Below are positions 12,504-24,000 of a DNA stretch of 64,000 bases, in pieces. Source of the DNA: Verpa conica (lineage: Eukaryota; Ascomycota; Pezizomycetes; Pezizales; Morchellaceae); the NCBI GenBank assembly GCA_033030425.1, contig JAUFSD010000009.1, positions 1,116,001 to 1,180,000 of the forward strand. The letters are read 5' to 3'. A program made the position numbers and the translations under genes. The first letter of the stretch is position 1, and each line of letters opens with the position of its first letter. The notes under the pieces were generated by a model. The model was not told the origin of the DNA. It was given only the letters and a program-made list of their open reading frames with translations, and did no database searches.

Positions 12504-14812
12504 GATGGGCCACTGTTAAAATATTTGTAAAAGGGAGGGAAAGTGCCAAAAAGGACAGTTATGTATTGTTTTTAGTACCGGAGCTAAGGCTATAGGCCCA
12601 GAAGAAAGGACGGATGGCTCTATACATATATACGCAATCTCTCTCCCAGCAAAAGATCTGTGCCCTAAAAAAAACCATAATCATTCCGTCATATTGGTAG
12701 CTCCGTTCTAACTGTTTCAAGGTCAGGCGGGAGTGTTTGTATGGCCCTTCCGTCACAAGCTGGGGAAGATGAGAGGGGCCTTGCGAGAGTACGGGGGACT
12801 AACTGCATAAATACCCAGCCGGCTGCGGGGCCAATACACGAGAGTAGAATCATCTCCGCCTCTCCGGGTCTTGCACCACAGAAATAGCGAAAGCTTAAAT
12901 TGAGGAATGTAGATCCTCAATCGCAGCCTACTTGCGGCTGTTGTTGGTAAATAGAGCATGAGATCCTAGCACGTAACCCCAGCGCGCAACCTTCCGGCTC
13001 CCCGCAAATAGCAGGGAATTCGTAGGTTCCTGGGGTGGCTTGATTAATCTTCTGATGATGTATTTAATTACTTCATTACTGTCTGCGTAGGAATGGGGAG
13101 CTGTCTCGGTTGTATCGGCTTCGAACTTGTGGGGCTTGTGATGTTGATGCAATGAGGAGCAAATGACAATGAGGAGATCTGAAGGCCCTATTGTTTTCCC
13201 CGTCCTCTTCCTCGTTGTTTACAACAACATTTGCAAGTGCTGTTTCGGCACGTGTTCCGCTGATCATCAGTCCCTGATTCACCTTGTCGATCACCCCTAT
13301 CCCTGACCCTGTGTATCTGCATGAAGCCAAGTGACGGCGGAGAGATCTGTCAGATGGGCTTCGGATGAAAGCGAGAGTCAGGGGGCCGGATTTAGGGCCC
13401 CATTGGTATTTGTGGGGGTTATTGAAGACATGGGGAGGCTAAACTAACGATTGTGAAATTATTATCATTACAACTATTCTTAGTTACGGATGTAGGGAGG
13501 TTACCGGACCCTGACGATACTCCTCTTGGTGGGCCGATGCTGCCGCCGAGACTACGTAGATAGTACTATATTATGATGTCCGGTCCTGAGTGGAGTCGGT
13601 CCTCTTTTCGGCAAGTACATGTAGATATATACCGGAAACTTTCCCTTCAAAACAGCTATGGGGTCTGGGTGGGATTTATCACAAGAGATGGAGGCCTAGT
13701 GACACTCCCTTAATTCTAATTCACTATTGATACTATCCCTTTAGTATTACATTCACATGATTCACGTGCAAAATATGCACATGTGTGTCAATACCCGGAA
13801 ACAAAAATCGGTGCAAGATGCCAAACATATTTCCTTGTGTTCGGCTTCCCAAATTAGGTGCCAAGATCGAGGTGACCCCGCAACCTTGGCCATGCTAATC
13901 TATTGGCCATTACTTTTTTTTTAACCTTCTCATCTCATCACAACCTTCTGATTTTCCTATAGTGCTTACGGATCCTACTTCGTGCTATACATCCTGTGTC
14001 TATCAATGAATGGTCTGTCAGAAAGTGAAATTGAAATTTTAAAACCTTCACAAACGGCGACTAACTTCAACGTATCACGGTTGCTGATAAGCCCACAATT
14101 CTTATCGCTCACCCCGGGGGCCAAGTGCACTTATTCTCCAAATTACTGTGCCGCATACTTTGACAGTTCATTCTGCAGGCCATTGATCGGGACTAAAGAT
14201 TATAAGTATGTACTTCGGGCTTTGGGCCGGGTGCTTAATACCACTAGTGCCCTATGATTAGTGGCCTTGGCGGTAAGAGAATACCTCTGCACATCAAAAA
14301 AAAAAAAAAAAGACCCAAGTACCCATAGCCGTCAAGTGCTCCCAGCAACTAGGAGCACTATATATCTTCCTGCGAGGTCACTTTTGTAAGTAGAATGTGA
14401 TAGTAAGCAAGACATGGCGCTTCCTTTTATCGTATTCCGGAAATGCTTGACGACTTTGAGTACTGCGCTAAGCTTTTGTAACATGCAGACCCAGTCCGTT
14501 ACTCGTATATAGTGATTCTTGTGGAAACGTGAGATTCGAGATTTATGTATTCTATTGGTCTCTCGGGCTCGGCGAAGACTCTAACAGTGAGCACTAGCTA
14601 TAGCCCCCCCCCCCTGTAATAGTCCTTCCGGTCACTGTACGAATACTCTGGACTAAATATGCATGTACATATTATAGTATGGAACTCTTGCTTTTACTTC
14701 CTAGTGCTGGAGGGTGGGGGCGATAAGTGGAGTAAATTTCTCTGAGGAATTATAAGATCAAAGTCACAGTAGCTTCCCCTCCCCAAAGGCTCTTATTAAC
14801 ACCCTGCTGAAA
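12504..14812. other. Intergenic, no gene seen
   Basis: Shared 5' region of the mannosidase (minus) and the O-methyltransferase (plus). It contains only short open frames, a T9 run near 13912 and an A17 run near 14296-14312. No regulatory site could be named. Confidence 0.5.
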
Positions 14813-16423
14813 ATGGGGGCCACACAAGATATCCCTTCCCTACTTGAACTCACTGAGCAAGTTGCTGCCGCAGCAGCTTCAATTGCACAGTATCTTAAAG
14901 CAAAGTCTCTAGCCGAGCCAACCTTCCACCCCCCCTCTGCTGGGTTACCGGATGATCCAGAGATCCACGAGGCGAAGAAACAGCTTCTTGTGGCTTCTAG
15001 GGCTCTAGGTGTGCTTTCTCATGATCCGCTATCGCATATTCGGGAAGTTTGTCTTCAGGTGTGTATAATCTGATATTTAGTCGTTTTTTGAGGCTTACCG
15101 GGCAATAAAATGAGTAGTTTAGTGATAGTGCTGCGCTGGGAGTAATTGTAGATTGGAGAGTTGCGCATGTGCTGAGTCTAGATGGGACGGCTATGCATAT
15201 TAGTGAGATTGCAAAGAAGACGGGGGCAGATGAATACATACTCGGTGAGTATTGAAATATATAGTATGTATTGAGGTGAGTGTTTGCTAACAGAGGCAGC
15301 TTCTGCATTGAGGTTGCTGACTCTCCAATATATCTTCGTCGAACTAGAGCCAGGCTACTGTGAGTATCAGTCCTACTCAGCCTTGGTATAATCTATACGG
15401 ACACTGACAAGGCTATAGTTGCTCATAACAGCTCCTCCGTTTTCCTTGTAAAACGAGAAACCGAGCAGCTTGTCGGCCATGTGTAAGCACAACCCTATTA
15501 CTATTCTTTCTAAAGGCTCACAAATCTAGTCTTGATATCGTCGTACCCGGAAGCTTCAAAGTCTCTGAAGCAATGCGCAGATGGCCCTCCCCCGTTCTCC
15601 CTGAAGAAACGGGCTTCTCTCTCGGTCACAACACCACTGCTGGTTTCTTCCCATGGCTCATCGAGCGCCCTGAAAACGTTGAGCGTTTCAATGGTGCGCT
15701 GCAACCTATGTCTCAATCCTCTTACCACAGACTCCGAACAGTCTATCCTTGGAAATCACTCGGAAAAGCTACAGTGGTTGACCTAGCTGGTGGCAACGGT
15801 CATGTATCTCATCAGCTTGCATACGGTGCCCCTGAGCTCTCTTTCATACTACAGGATCTTGAACAAGTTGTATCTGAGGCGAAGAGTAGCTGTCCAGATG
15901 ATCTAAGGGATAGGTTTGAGTTTATGGTTGTGGATTTCTTTAATAAACAGGAGGTCCAGGCAGACGCGTATTTTCTGAGGATGGTTTTACATTTTCTGAG
16001 CGATGCAGACTCTATCAGGGTGCTTAAAGCTATTGTACCGGCGATGAAGAGAGGAAGTAGGATCTTGGTAGCAGAGTCGATCATACCAGAGTGTGGAGCG
16101 ATGCCGGAACCAGGGAATCGGTATATGTTTACTCAGGTAGGTGTTTTAAGGAGTAGTGAAGTAGTGGGGTTAGAGCTGACAAGTTTGTGGTATAGAATTG
16201 GACCATGATTACTCTCTTAAACGCAAAAGAAAGAACGTTCGCGGAGTATGCGAAGCTCTTTGCCGAGGCCGATCCAAGATTTAGGTTGAAACAATGGGGT
16301 GAGGCTGGTGGACCACCTTCTTCAGGTAAAACTTCTATTCTAAAATATCAAAGCTTTAGTGTCTAATACTAGCATCGTGTAGAAATTATTGAAGCAACTT
16401 TGGTTGATGAGGTAGAGCAGTAG
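14813..16423 (+). CDS. SAM-dependent O-methyltransferase (426 aa, 7 exons)
   Basis: Model: 14813-15058, 15118-15244, 15294-15359, 15419-15482, 15530-16136, 16196-16325, 16383-16423; phases fit, 427 codons with the stop. It belongs to the plant-type/fungal secondary-metabolism O-methyltransferase family. The N-terminal 170 residues form the helical dimerisation part. The SAM-binding motif is VVDLAGGNG (250-258; most members have Gly for the Ala at 254), followed by DLEQVV. The expected catalytic His is in LRMVLHFLSD (His322), and the C-terminal NAKERT motif sits in exon 6. It methylates a hydroxyl group of a small aromatic molecule, but the substrate cannot be told from sequence. No polyketide or peptide synthase lies next to it in this window. 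The LAGGNG and HFL variants are unusual but not disabling by inspection. Confidence 0.9.
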
Positions 16424-18014
16424 ATATTTGCTCACCTGTATACAGCTTTATTCTCTGAATATGGATGTGTTAGAGGGACGAGTACTCTTAGGGAACTAGG
16501 ATTTCAAATGCTGTATCGTTTATTGTACCTAGAAGTGGTTTTTACAAAGATACCTTGGAAGGTAAAATGGAAATAATACGCTTTGCGTGGTATCTACCGA
16601 AGCGCTGGCCTATCGAGATTGGCATAATAGGGCTAAGAACAGAGTACCTAGAGACCCCCCTAAAACTAGAGCTTAGGATTACCTCTGATACCTCCCGTGG
16701 TTAACATTGCCAACTATATAAAACCCACAAGCCCGTGTAATCATGAGCACTCCCCCTCGGCCTATATCCCCGCTCCGTACCTCGTCAAGCATTCATTTCT
16801 GAAGGCACAGCAGCTCGTCGATTATTTGGAAGGTCCCTTCCCCCTCCATTACTCGGTGTTCTCTTTTGTTTCTAATCTTCTTTCCTTCATATATAACTCT
16901 GCTGGTATTTAGCTTTAGATTTCTGTACTAGCCTGGAACACGCCCTGACTAGCTACGCCTAAGCGTATTTGAACGTTTGATGAGCCATGTAATTGTTGCA
17001 CAACCAATCATTAAACGGGGCATATGATTAATTATATAACTGGAGTTAGCTAAGTAGCGCTTTTGCGGAATTCCTTGAATAAGAACATAGCCGACATGCC
17101 ACAGCCCTGAAAAGACGAAGATACTGTTGGCCTAAAGTAAGACCACCGGCTACAGCACATGGGGCAACGGTTCCGGCAGCTAGAAATCCTGTGATTGGGA
17201 TTTTCCATACCAACGAAGTACAGTTGTGGGATCAGCCGTGCCAAAAGACCTTAAAGGCGATCTGCTTCAACAAGTCATATTCTGCGCCCCTAAATATACC
17301 GATGGGATTTACTGGGTCCATTTGTTAGTGAAGGATAGTGATTGTGTCTGCGTGCACATGGTTAGAGATAGAGCCCAATGATCCGACTTCTAGTGCAGGG
17401 ATTTTAGAACCGAGGAGGAGGATCACCCGTCGGATAACCCACAGCTTGAGATCTAATCATCTATGTAACCTAGATATTTAGTGAGTTGTGTTTATGAGAA
17501 AGGTTTGTTGGACGACAGTGAGGCTCAACTTGGTTGCTATGCGAATCCACGGTTATTTTTGTCCCCCTACATATGTATGCTTGAGTGTGGCGAGGTAGTT
17601 CGATAGTCTAACAGGAAGTAACTGAATAAGTGCTTGACTTAGTAACTAGTTCTGAGGGCAAGCCCTTTAGTGTACTATAGTACTTCAAGGAGTATATTAT
17701 TAGTAGCACTTTTGGAGCAGTATTTATCCCCTTTAATATATATATTTTGCTTCATTTGGGCTGGCCTCCTTCAGATTTTCAACCTAACTCACACTCTTTG
17801 AATTTTCCATTATTCAAAGCCTGATATAATATACTTTGAACGTTTGTAAGATTCCAAGAATCCATTGCTAATTCGTATGCAGGAGTTTAGGGTCGCACGA
17901 AACATTTGATAACGGGACGACTGTGTATTTGGGCTTTAGATAAACATATTAAAACTCAACCCCCTAAAAGCAGTACTGAGAAAACCTAAAAATACCCCGT
18001 GCATAGCTACATAT
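16424..18014. other. Intergenic, no gene seen
   Basis: Convergent 3' region between the O-methyltransferase and the repeat protein. Open frames are short and without recognisable motifs. Confidence 0.5.
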
Positions 18015-20612
18015 CTAGTAATAACTCCCCCTAACATCCCCCTCTACACCATATGAATAACTATTATCCCCCTTTTTACTTCCTTTACGGCTAGGCACAT
18101 ACCGAGTTTCCTCAGATTCGTAGCTAGCATTCGCATCCTTCTCATAATCTGCATACTGTCCATAGCTATGCCTCTCTCCAGAAGCACCAACACTAGCATC
18201 CCCATTTGCTGATTTTGTCGCTACAGGCCTAGACTTGCGATATCTACGCCCCTCGCTCAAAGCTTCGCCTTGGCTGTAGTCGTACTCTTCTGAATAATCC
18301 GCGTATTGCCCATAGCTGTGGACCTCTCCAGATGCTTTACCGCTCCCGGATACTTCCTGAGCGTAGTCGTCCCTTACTCCCTTGCGAGATCCAGGGCTAT
18401 TTTTCGCATATTGACCTTCACTTGCTTCGTACTCCTCTGAGTAGTCTGCGTACTGCCCATAGCTATGAATCTCGCCAGAGGCTTCCCCGCTATTGGAGCT
18501 AGAAGCCGAATACTCGTCTCTCCGCTCTACAACTTTATAGTCTGGATCAACGGCGCTGTATTTTGGGTCCACTGGCTTTGCGGATTTATACTTTGGATAT
18601 CCGGTGACTTCCTTGCGGTACCCGTCTTTGCTGTATTGGTACTCCTCCTCGTGGTCTGCGTACTGTCCGTAGCTATGAACCTGCCCGTCTGCTTCTCCTG
18701 CCCCGGCAGCCTTGTATGCGTATTCATCTCTTCGTTCCTTGGTGGTATACTCTGGCTCATACTTCGGCTCTGTAGATTTGTACTCTGGCTCCGGGGCTTT
18801 ATACCTAGGCTCTGCAGCTTTATACTCTGGCTCCGGGACTTTATACTTGGGCTCTGTAGGTTTGTACTCTGGATCCGCACCTTTGTACTCCGGCTCAGGG
18901 GCCCTGTACTCCGGCTCGGGGGCCTTGTACTCTGGTTCCACAGCTTTGTACTCTGATTGTGCAGCCTTATACTCTGGTTGTGTAGCCTTATACTCTGGCT
19001 CTGCAGTCTTGTACTCTGGCTCTGATACCTTATACTCCGGCTCCGCACCTCTGTACTCCGGCTCCATAGCTTTATACTTCCGCCCTGCAGACTTATAGAC
19101 TGGATACGCGGCACCCTTCCTTGCATAACCGCTCTGGCTACACTTATAGCCCTCTTCATGATCCGCATACTGTCCATAGCTATGCACAGATCCATCTGCT
19201 TCACCTGAGCAAGCAGCCTCGTATACATATTCTGCCCTTGGCTTCACAGGAGTTTTTGAGTGTAAAACCTGACTTTTCTCTTCTTGCTTTGACTCATCTG
19301 CATACTCGCCGTAATTATGGACAGAACCTGATTGTTTATATCCAGCCGCTGAAGCATCTTTGGAGTAGGCATATGTGGGTGGTCTGATTGACTTAGCGGC
19401 TTTATAGGATGGTTCAGTATATCCTAATGCTGGATATGCAGGTTCTGCACGTTTTTGGGGGGTGGAGGAGGCAGTAGGGGTGGATGTGCGGAGGGTGGTG
19501 GTGACGGTAGAGGTTGCGGTGAGGGTTATTGTACTGGTGGTATCTTCTTCGGTACTTACTGATGTGTATGGTGGTGTAATTGTGGTGTTGGAGCAGGGTT
19601 CGGTGGTGGTTGTGTAGTGCTCTTGGATGGTGAAGGTAGGTGTAGGATCAGGGCTATAAGTGGTGCTACATGGCTATTGCTTGGTAAGTATAATTGACAC
19701 TCTATGACTCCTGAGGGAGTGGGATATACCGTAGTACTTGATCCTTCGGTGGTAGTATAATGTCTAGATATTGTAATCGTTGATGTCCTATATAACCCAC
19801 TAGTTAGAGTTAAGTACCAAGGCTGCTGGAAGAAGGCCCACCCACAGTGTACTAGTCCTCTTTGTTGTAGTTTCAGTTGCCATAAGAGTCTTGGTTCTCT
19901 CAGTCACAAACGTATAAGTAGTTGGTGTCTCAATAATTACTACCTCCCCTCCACAAGTAATTGTAGTCGGCTTCGGACAATACGTATGCATCGTAACTGG
20001 CAAAACCACTTCCTTCTCTTTCTCTACCACTTCTTCAACCCAATGCTCCACATACACCTCACAAACCGCCTTTCCTGGGTAGATCTCAACACATTTCTCC
20101 ACTTGCACGTTATCATATTTCCCTGCTGCATAGTCCAGATAAGGCAGTGCGTATTTCGTAGCTATCGGCTGTACATAGTACACCGTCGTCGGCGAGGGAA
20201 TATGTGTTGCCGTACCGTGAATAGTATACTCCCCAGCAGTAGGACAGACAGTTTTCTGAAGTGTATAAGAATTCTCGTGGGAAAAAGTGACGACCTGCGC
20301 ACAGTCTGTAACTGTGCATGCAGACCCATAGCATGGGACTACCGTGGAACACCAATTATAGGTATGGGCTGAGTAGATAGTCGTACAATCACTATTATCG
20401 GCATTGCAGACCGCATATTGTGGGACATGGCTGGTGATTGCCTGGCCCTGCTTAGTGACAGGGTATGGGGCTGCCTCTGGGGAGGGCGTGATCATGGCAT
20501 ATGTAACCGGAGTACCACAGGACTCGTGCTGGGGGACATATCTTTGCTCATGGGAAGCATATGTGACTGAAGCACTGTAAAGACAGGCTAGAACTAGGAG
20601 CAGAGAGCTCAT
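18015..20612 (-). CDS. Secreted Tyr-rich modular repeat protein with dibasic sites (827 aa, 3 exons)
   Basis: Model: complement of 18015-19673, 19730-19787 and 19846-20612; both small introns fit in phase and the first contains a CTAAC branch site. Residues 1-19 are a signal peptide. Residues 20-255 form a cysteine-containing domain. Residues 256-345 are Thr-rich. A Kex2-type KR lies at 349-350. Then come six copies of a module centred on HSYGQYAD (394 diverged, 439, 608, 678, 727 and 777). Copies from 439 on are usually preceded by an RxEY start, two of them after RR, and a SGEASG-like linker. Between the second and third copies (479-581) are about fifteen heptads of the form xxEPEYK. Tyrosine, Glu and Lys dominate. 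The layout suggests a wall/adhesive protein that could be cross-linked through tyrosine, or a Kex2-processed repeat precursor. Reading the N-terminal part as a separate 270-aa gene would leave the second half with no start codon. Confidence 0.8.
18747..19070 (-). repeat. 21-bp tandem repeat encoding EPEYK heptads
   Basis: About fifteen 21-bp units, each encoding a seven-residue unit of the type A-x-E-P-E-Y-K with substitutions at the first two positions and Lys/Arg at the last. It lies inside the secreted repeat protein and is a likely site of copy-number variation. Confidence 0.9.
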
Positions 20613-22301
20613 CTGGGTTCTGTAGATAAAGACTGTGGGTGAATGAATGTCGGGGCTTTTTCTTTGCTGGCTTACCTTGGGTTTCCGGATTGGTGAATGA
20701 ATGACTGGATGGCTTGGGAAGAAATTAGATGGATATCATTGTGGCTTTGTATTCGTGTTTGTGTTTTAGGTATTGCCTACTATTGTTTTGTTATGCTGCT
20801 GCCCAAATCCCACGGGGTTGCATTGGTTCATTCGTGATATAAACACACGACCACAAAATTGATTCTTCGGTCCAGGAATGCACGCAACAGCATAAAAATG
20901 GTTATCGAGGAATTCATCACTTCGAGAAAGGGAGGATGAGAAATGTATAAAAGCATCATTCTTTGCCTAGGTGAGTGATGGTTGGTGTTGCGCTGTGCAG
21001 GCTTTGGTGTTGGATTATGAGGGGAAAGCAAGATCCAGGCCCGGACCGTCATAGCCAACCCCTTAGTAGGTTTTCATAGTGCACCGTAAATCACCTAAAA
21101 AGATGTGAAGAATGTTTTTAGACAGCCTTTTGTGACATTCTCGTCTTCATAAACCCCCCTTGCTTTATTTAGAGTTGACGATGTGGAATCCACAGGAATC
21201 TAACCAGAGCTCGGGAGCTATGTAAAAACGATAAATCTAGATTCATCCATGCTTGAGGGCACCTACTATAGAAACTGGAAGAATTCAGCTGAAAGGTATG
21301 GCTTTTTAGTAAGCGACTGTTTGAAGCGTACGTATGGCCATGAAGGAAGTACATGTATCTCTCTTTTTTCCCCTATTGTAATATGCATCAACCCTTATCC
21401 CATACTAATAGCCTTGTTCTCAATTCTAAGCCCCCATATGACGCTCGATCCGGGTCTTTTTTACAACCTCTTAAGCAAGGACGCGTGTTTTACACCTGTT
21501 GTCACTCGCTTTTCGCGTTCGATATAAACAGGATTGACAATTGGTCTATGAATGAATGATAAATACATATTGATGATTAGTCTGTATTCCTTTGGGTCCT
21601 AGAGTAAATAATTTATTTGATCTACTGCAGAACTGTATACGAATTTTTAAACAATTGAGGTAGTATATTTACCGTATTCATGTAGCTCTAGCTAGTGTTA
21701 CTGGTCTATCACAAGGGTACTGCATGTATACCGGCTATTTAATTCCTACATCTGTAAGCAACAGCTCATCGTGGCCAGGTTCGAGATTCAAAGGCGTATC
21801 ACCCTTAGATATGTAGCTAAGGTTACCCCCCTCTTTAATTTACTGAATATCTGAAGACAGTTCGAGGAATGACGCATGCAGCCGCGTCGGCTGTTCATAG
21901 AAAACACAACCAACTCGTCACCAGCTACACCATTGACACCTCCAGAAATTGGAGCCTCGTACTCATTCTCAAAAATCTAGGGATGGTCCACGCAATCTAA
22001 CCTCGTGTTATGAGCCAAAAAGTGAAAATGAGTCAAAGTAGAGCTGACGTCGCTTGTAGGCCCCACGTAGCACAGCAGAAAGCTTGATCATCTCGTATAA
22101 TTCCTCTTTCTCCTGGGACACAAGCCTGGAACTGCAAAAACAAGCATTTCTCGCGTAGTTTAAGCTCTCGGCCGAACAAATTACCGACTTAGCCGTTATC
22201 TAGCGCGGCCGAAATATCCGGGATGGCCCCCTCTTATCGGGCGTTACAGTCGGTGCGCCGAACCACTCGGGCTACTTAGATACATGCACTATACACCTAG
22301 G
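20613..22301. other. Intergenic, no gene seen
   Basis: Upstream of the secreted repeat protein. Only short open frames. The last 100 bases (about 22190-22280) are GC-rich and on the minus strand contain an A-box-like string TAGCCCGAGTGG, but no foldable tRNA. Confidence 0.5.
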
Positions 22302-22563
22302 GTCAGGGCTAAAGTATTGGGACACCCTGAAAAGGGAAATATAACGATGAGATAAGTTTGTAGTGCAATAGAGCACAGCAATTTCCAGAATTGCGACTTG
22401 GAAGACAGTATATCTGTTGACCAATTTTGATCTGGACTTAACAAACTGTATTCTGGATTTGATGCTTGGCTTAAACTCTCTAATAAAACTCGGCGGGACA
22501 ATAGTACAATACTGGCCGCTCAGATCCGTGACACCTAGTATGTCCCAATACTTTAGCCCTGAC
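22302..22563. mobile_element. MITE-like element with 23-bp perfect terminal inverted repeats
   Basis: The 23 bases starting at 22302 (GTCAGGGCTAAAGTATTGGG and three more) return as their exact reverse complement at 22541-22563. The 262-bp element encodes nothing convincing. A 12-bp direct repeat TACACCTAGGGT lies outside both ends (22292-22303 and 22569-22580). It ends 132 bp before the start codon of the FAD monooxygenase, so it probably lies in that gene's promoter. Assignment to a DNA-transposon family is uncertain because the expected TA duplication is not directly at the ends. Confidence 0.75.
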
Positions 22564-22695
22564 GCGAGTACACCTAGGGTACTATTATTCTCGTAAGTAC
22601 AAGTTCGTCCATGGTATAAATATTCTTCATAAATCTTCCGTATCCCGCACCTTTCACCCATATCACAAAAACATATAACTACTCACTAAAATACA

Positions 22696-24000
22696 ATGCA
22701 TATCGTAATAGTCGGGTCCGGTCTTGCGGGCTTAGCCACTTATCAGTTCCTCAGAAAACTTCTCCCCGATTCCTCTTCTCACACAATTAAAATCTACGAA
22801 GGCTACCCAAAAAGCTCCCGTGGCCTCGGTGGTGGCATCAGCCTATCATCAAACGGTATCCGAGTCCTCCACGCTCTCAGTCCTGAAATCGTATCTGAAA
22901 AACTTCTTGCTCCTTCTGCATCCTTTAAGCATGGAACCCTTACGGTACGGGATTCTCGCGGACAGATTTTGGCAAATATGGCCCATGGACGGGAGGAACG
23001 ATATGGGTTCCCGAGTATCATGATTGCAAGGGATACCATCTATACTTCACTGGAAGATGGGATGCCAGAAGGGGCAGTCACATACAGGAAGCGGGTCGCG
23101 AGTGTTAAAGAACTAGATAGTGGAAAGGTCCAAATAGAGTTCGAAGATGGGACTCTTGAACTTGCAGATTTAGTTTTTGGGGCAGATGGTGTTAGATCAG
23201 CCGTTCGTCCTGCTGTCGTTGGTGTGGGCTACGAAGCCAAATACAGAGGCCTAACAGGAATCGGCGGCTATGTCCCTGTCGACACCCTCCCCGAATCCTT
23301 CAAAGCAGAACTCAGGACAAACCCTATGATGATGACATTCGGCCGCGACGGCTTCTTCGCCTACGGCCCGATCTGTTCCCTTGACGAACCAAGCCCGAGG
23401 ATAATATGGTGGTCTACTTTCGCTGCTGCTACGCCCCTACCACGAGATCTTCCCTGTGCCGAGGTTCGAGAGAAGCTCCTTGCCCGCCATGGTGACTGGG
23501 TATCTCCAATCAGCAAAATCATAGAACTGGGCACAGCTGACGATACTGATCTTTTGGTACTCCCTGTCTATATCACACCCCATATCCCACGCTTTTCGAC
23601 TACTTCGGGGAGAATTATCTTGTTGGGTGATGCGGCACATGCTATGCCACCAGATTCAGCTCAGGGTGGATCACTCGCGTTGGAGGATAGTCAAACTGTT
23701 GCGATGTTGCTTTCGCATTATCTAGTCGAGAAGAAGGATGAAGCCGAGGCCTTGAGATGTACTGCGGAGGGGTTTGAAACCCTAAGGAAGGGGAGGGCTG
23801 AGAGGGTGCTGAAGGATGCATTGAGAAGAGGAGAGAATAAGAAGGCCTTGACCTGGTGGCAGGAGTATATCAGGAACTGGTCCATATGGGTTTTCAGCTG
23901 GCTCCCGGAGAGTCTGCAGGATTGGAGGTTTGGATATGACGTGGCGGTGGAGGTGGATGGGTTGTTTAAGAGGGAGACGGAGCAGAAGAAGGCTAATTAG
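22696..24000 (+). CDS. FAD-dependent aromatic monooxygenase, salicylate-hydroxylase type (434 aa)
   Basis: Intronless frame. It shows the three class A flavoprotein monooxygenase signatures: the dinucleotide-binding GSGLAG (Gly7, Gly9, Gly12), the DG motif FGADGVRS (Asp164-Gly165) and the second FAD motif LLGDAAHAMPP (Gly311-Asp312). There is no signal peptide or clear membrane anchor; the C-terminal 40 residues are Trp-rich. These enzymes use NAD(P)H and oxygen to hydroxylate an aromatic or polyketide substrate. The substrate is unknown here. The nearest genes are the secreted repeat protein and, 2.4 kb downstream, a glutathione S-transferase. A transposon-like repeat sits just upstream. The start codon is the first ATG after an A-rich leader. 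Confidence 0.93.
   Translation: MHIVIVGSGLAGLATYQFLRKLLPDSSSHTIKIYEGYPKSSRGLGGGISLSSNGIRVLHALSPEIVSEKLLAPSASFKHGTLTVRDSRGQILANMAHGREERYGFPSIMIARDTIYTSLEDGMPEGAVTYRKRVASVKELDSGKVQIEFEDGTLELADLVFGADGVRSAVRPAVVGVGYEAKYRGLTGIGGYVPVDTLPESFKAELRTNPMMMTFGRDGFFAYGPICSLDEPSPRIIWWSTFAAATPLPRDLPCAEVREKLLARHGDWVSPISKIIELGTADDTDLLVLPVYITPHIPRFSTTSGRIILLGDAAHAMPPDSAQGGSLALEDSQTVAMLLSHYLVEKKDEAEALRCTAEGFETLRKGRAERVLKDALRRGENKKALTWWQEYIRNWSIWVFSWLPESLQDWRFGYDVAVEVDGLFKRETEQKKAN

Noticed and set aside
18747..19070. CRISPR-like array of regular repeats
   Set aside because: Units are contiguous coding heptads without unique spacers, in a eukaryotic gene.
18465..19228. Long frames overlapping the EPEYK repeats on both strands
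   Set aside because: Shadows of a 21-bp tandem repeat, which keeps all frames open.
19800..20612. Separate 270-aa secreted protein gene
   Set aside because: A 58-nt intron with a branch site and a second 56-nt intron join it in phase to the downstream repeat region, which otherwise lacks an ATG start.
22190..22280. tRNA-like segment on the minus strand with A-box TAGCCCGAGTGG and CTGTAA
   Set aside because: No B-box and no anticodon or acceptor stem pairing; at most a tRNA-derived fragment.
22272..22661. 129-aa minus-strand frame
   Set aside because: Lies within and across the MITE-like element and matches its inverted ends.
14813..24000. Dikaritin/ustiloxin-type RiPP cluster
   Set aside because: No UstYa-like, tyrosinase or transporter gene is present; kept only as a weak hypothesis in the findings.
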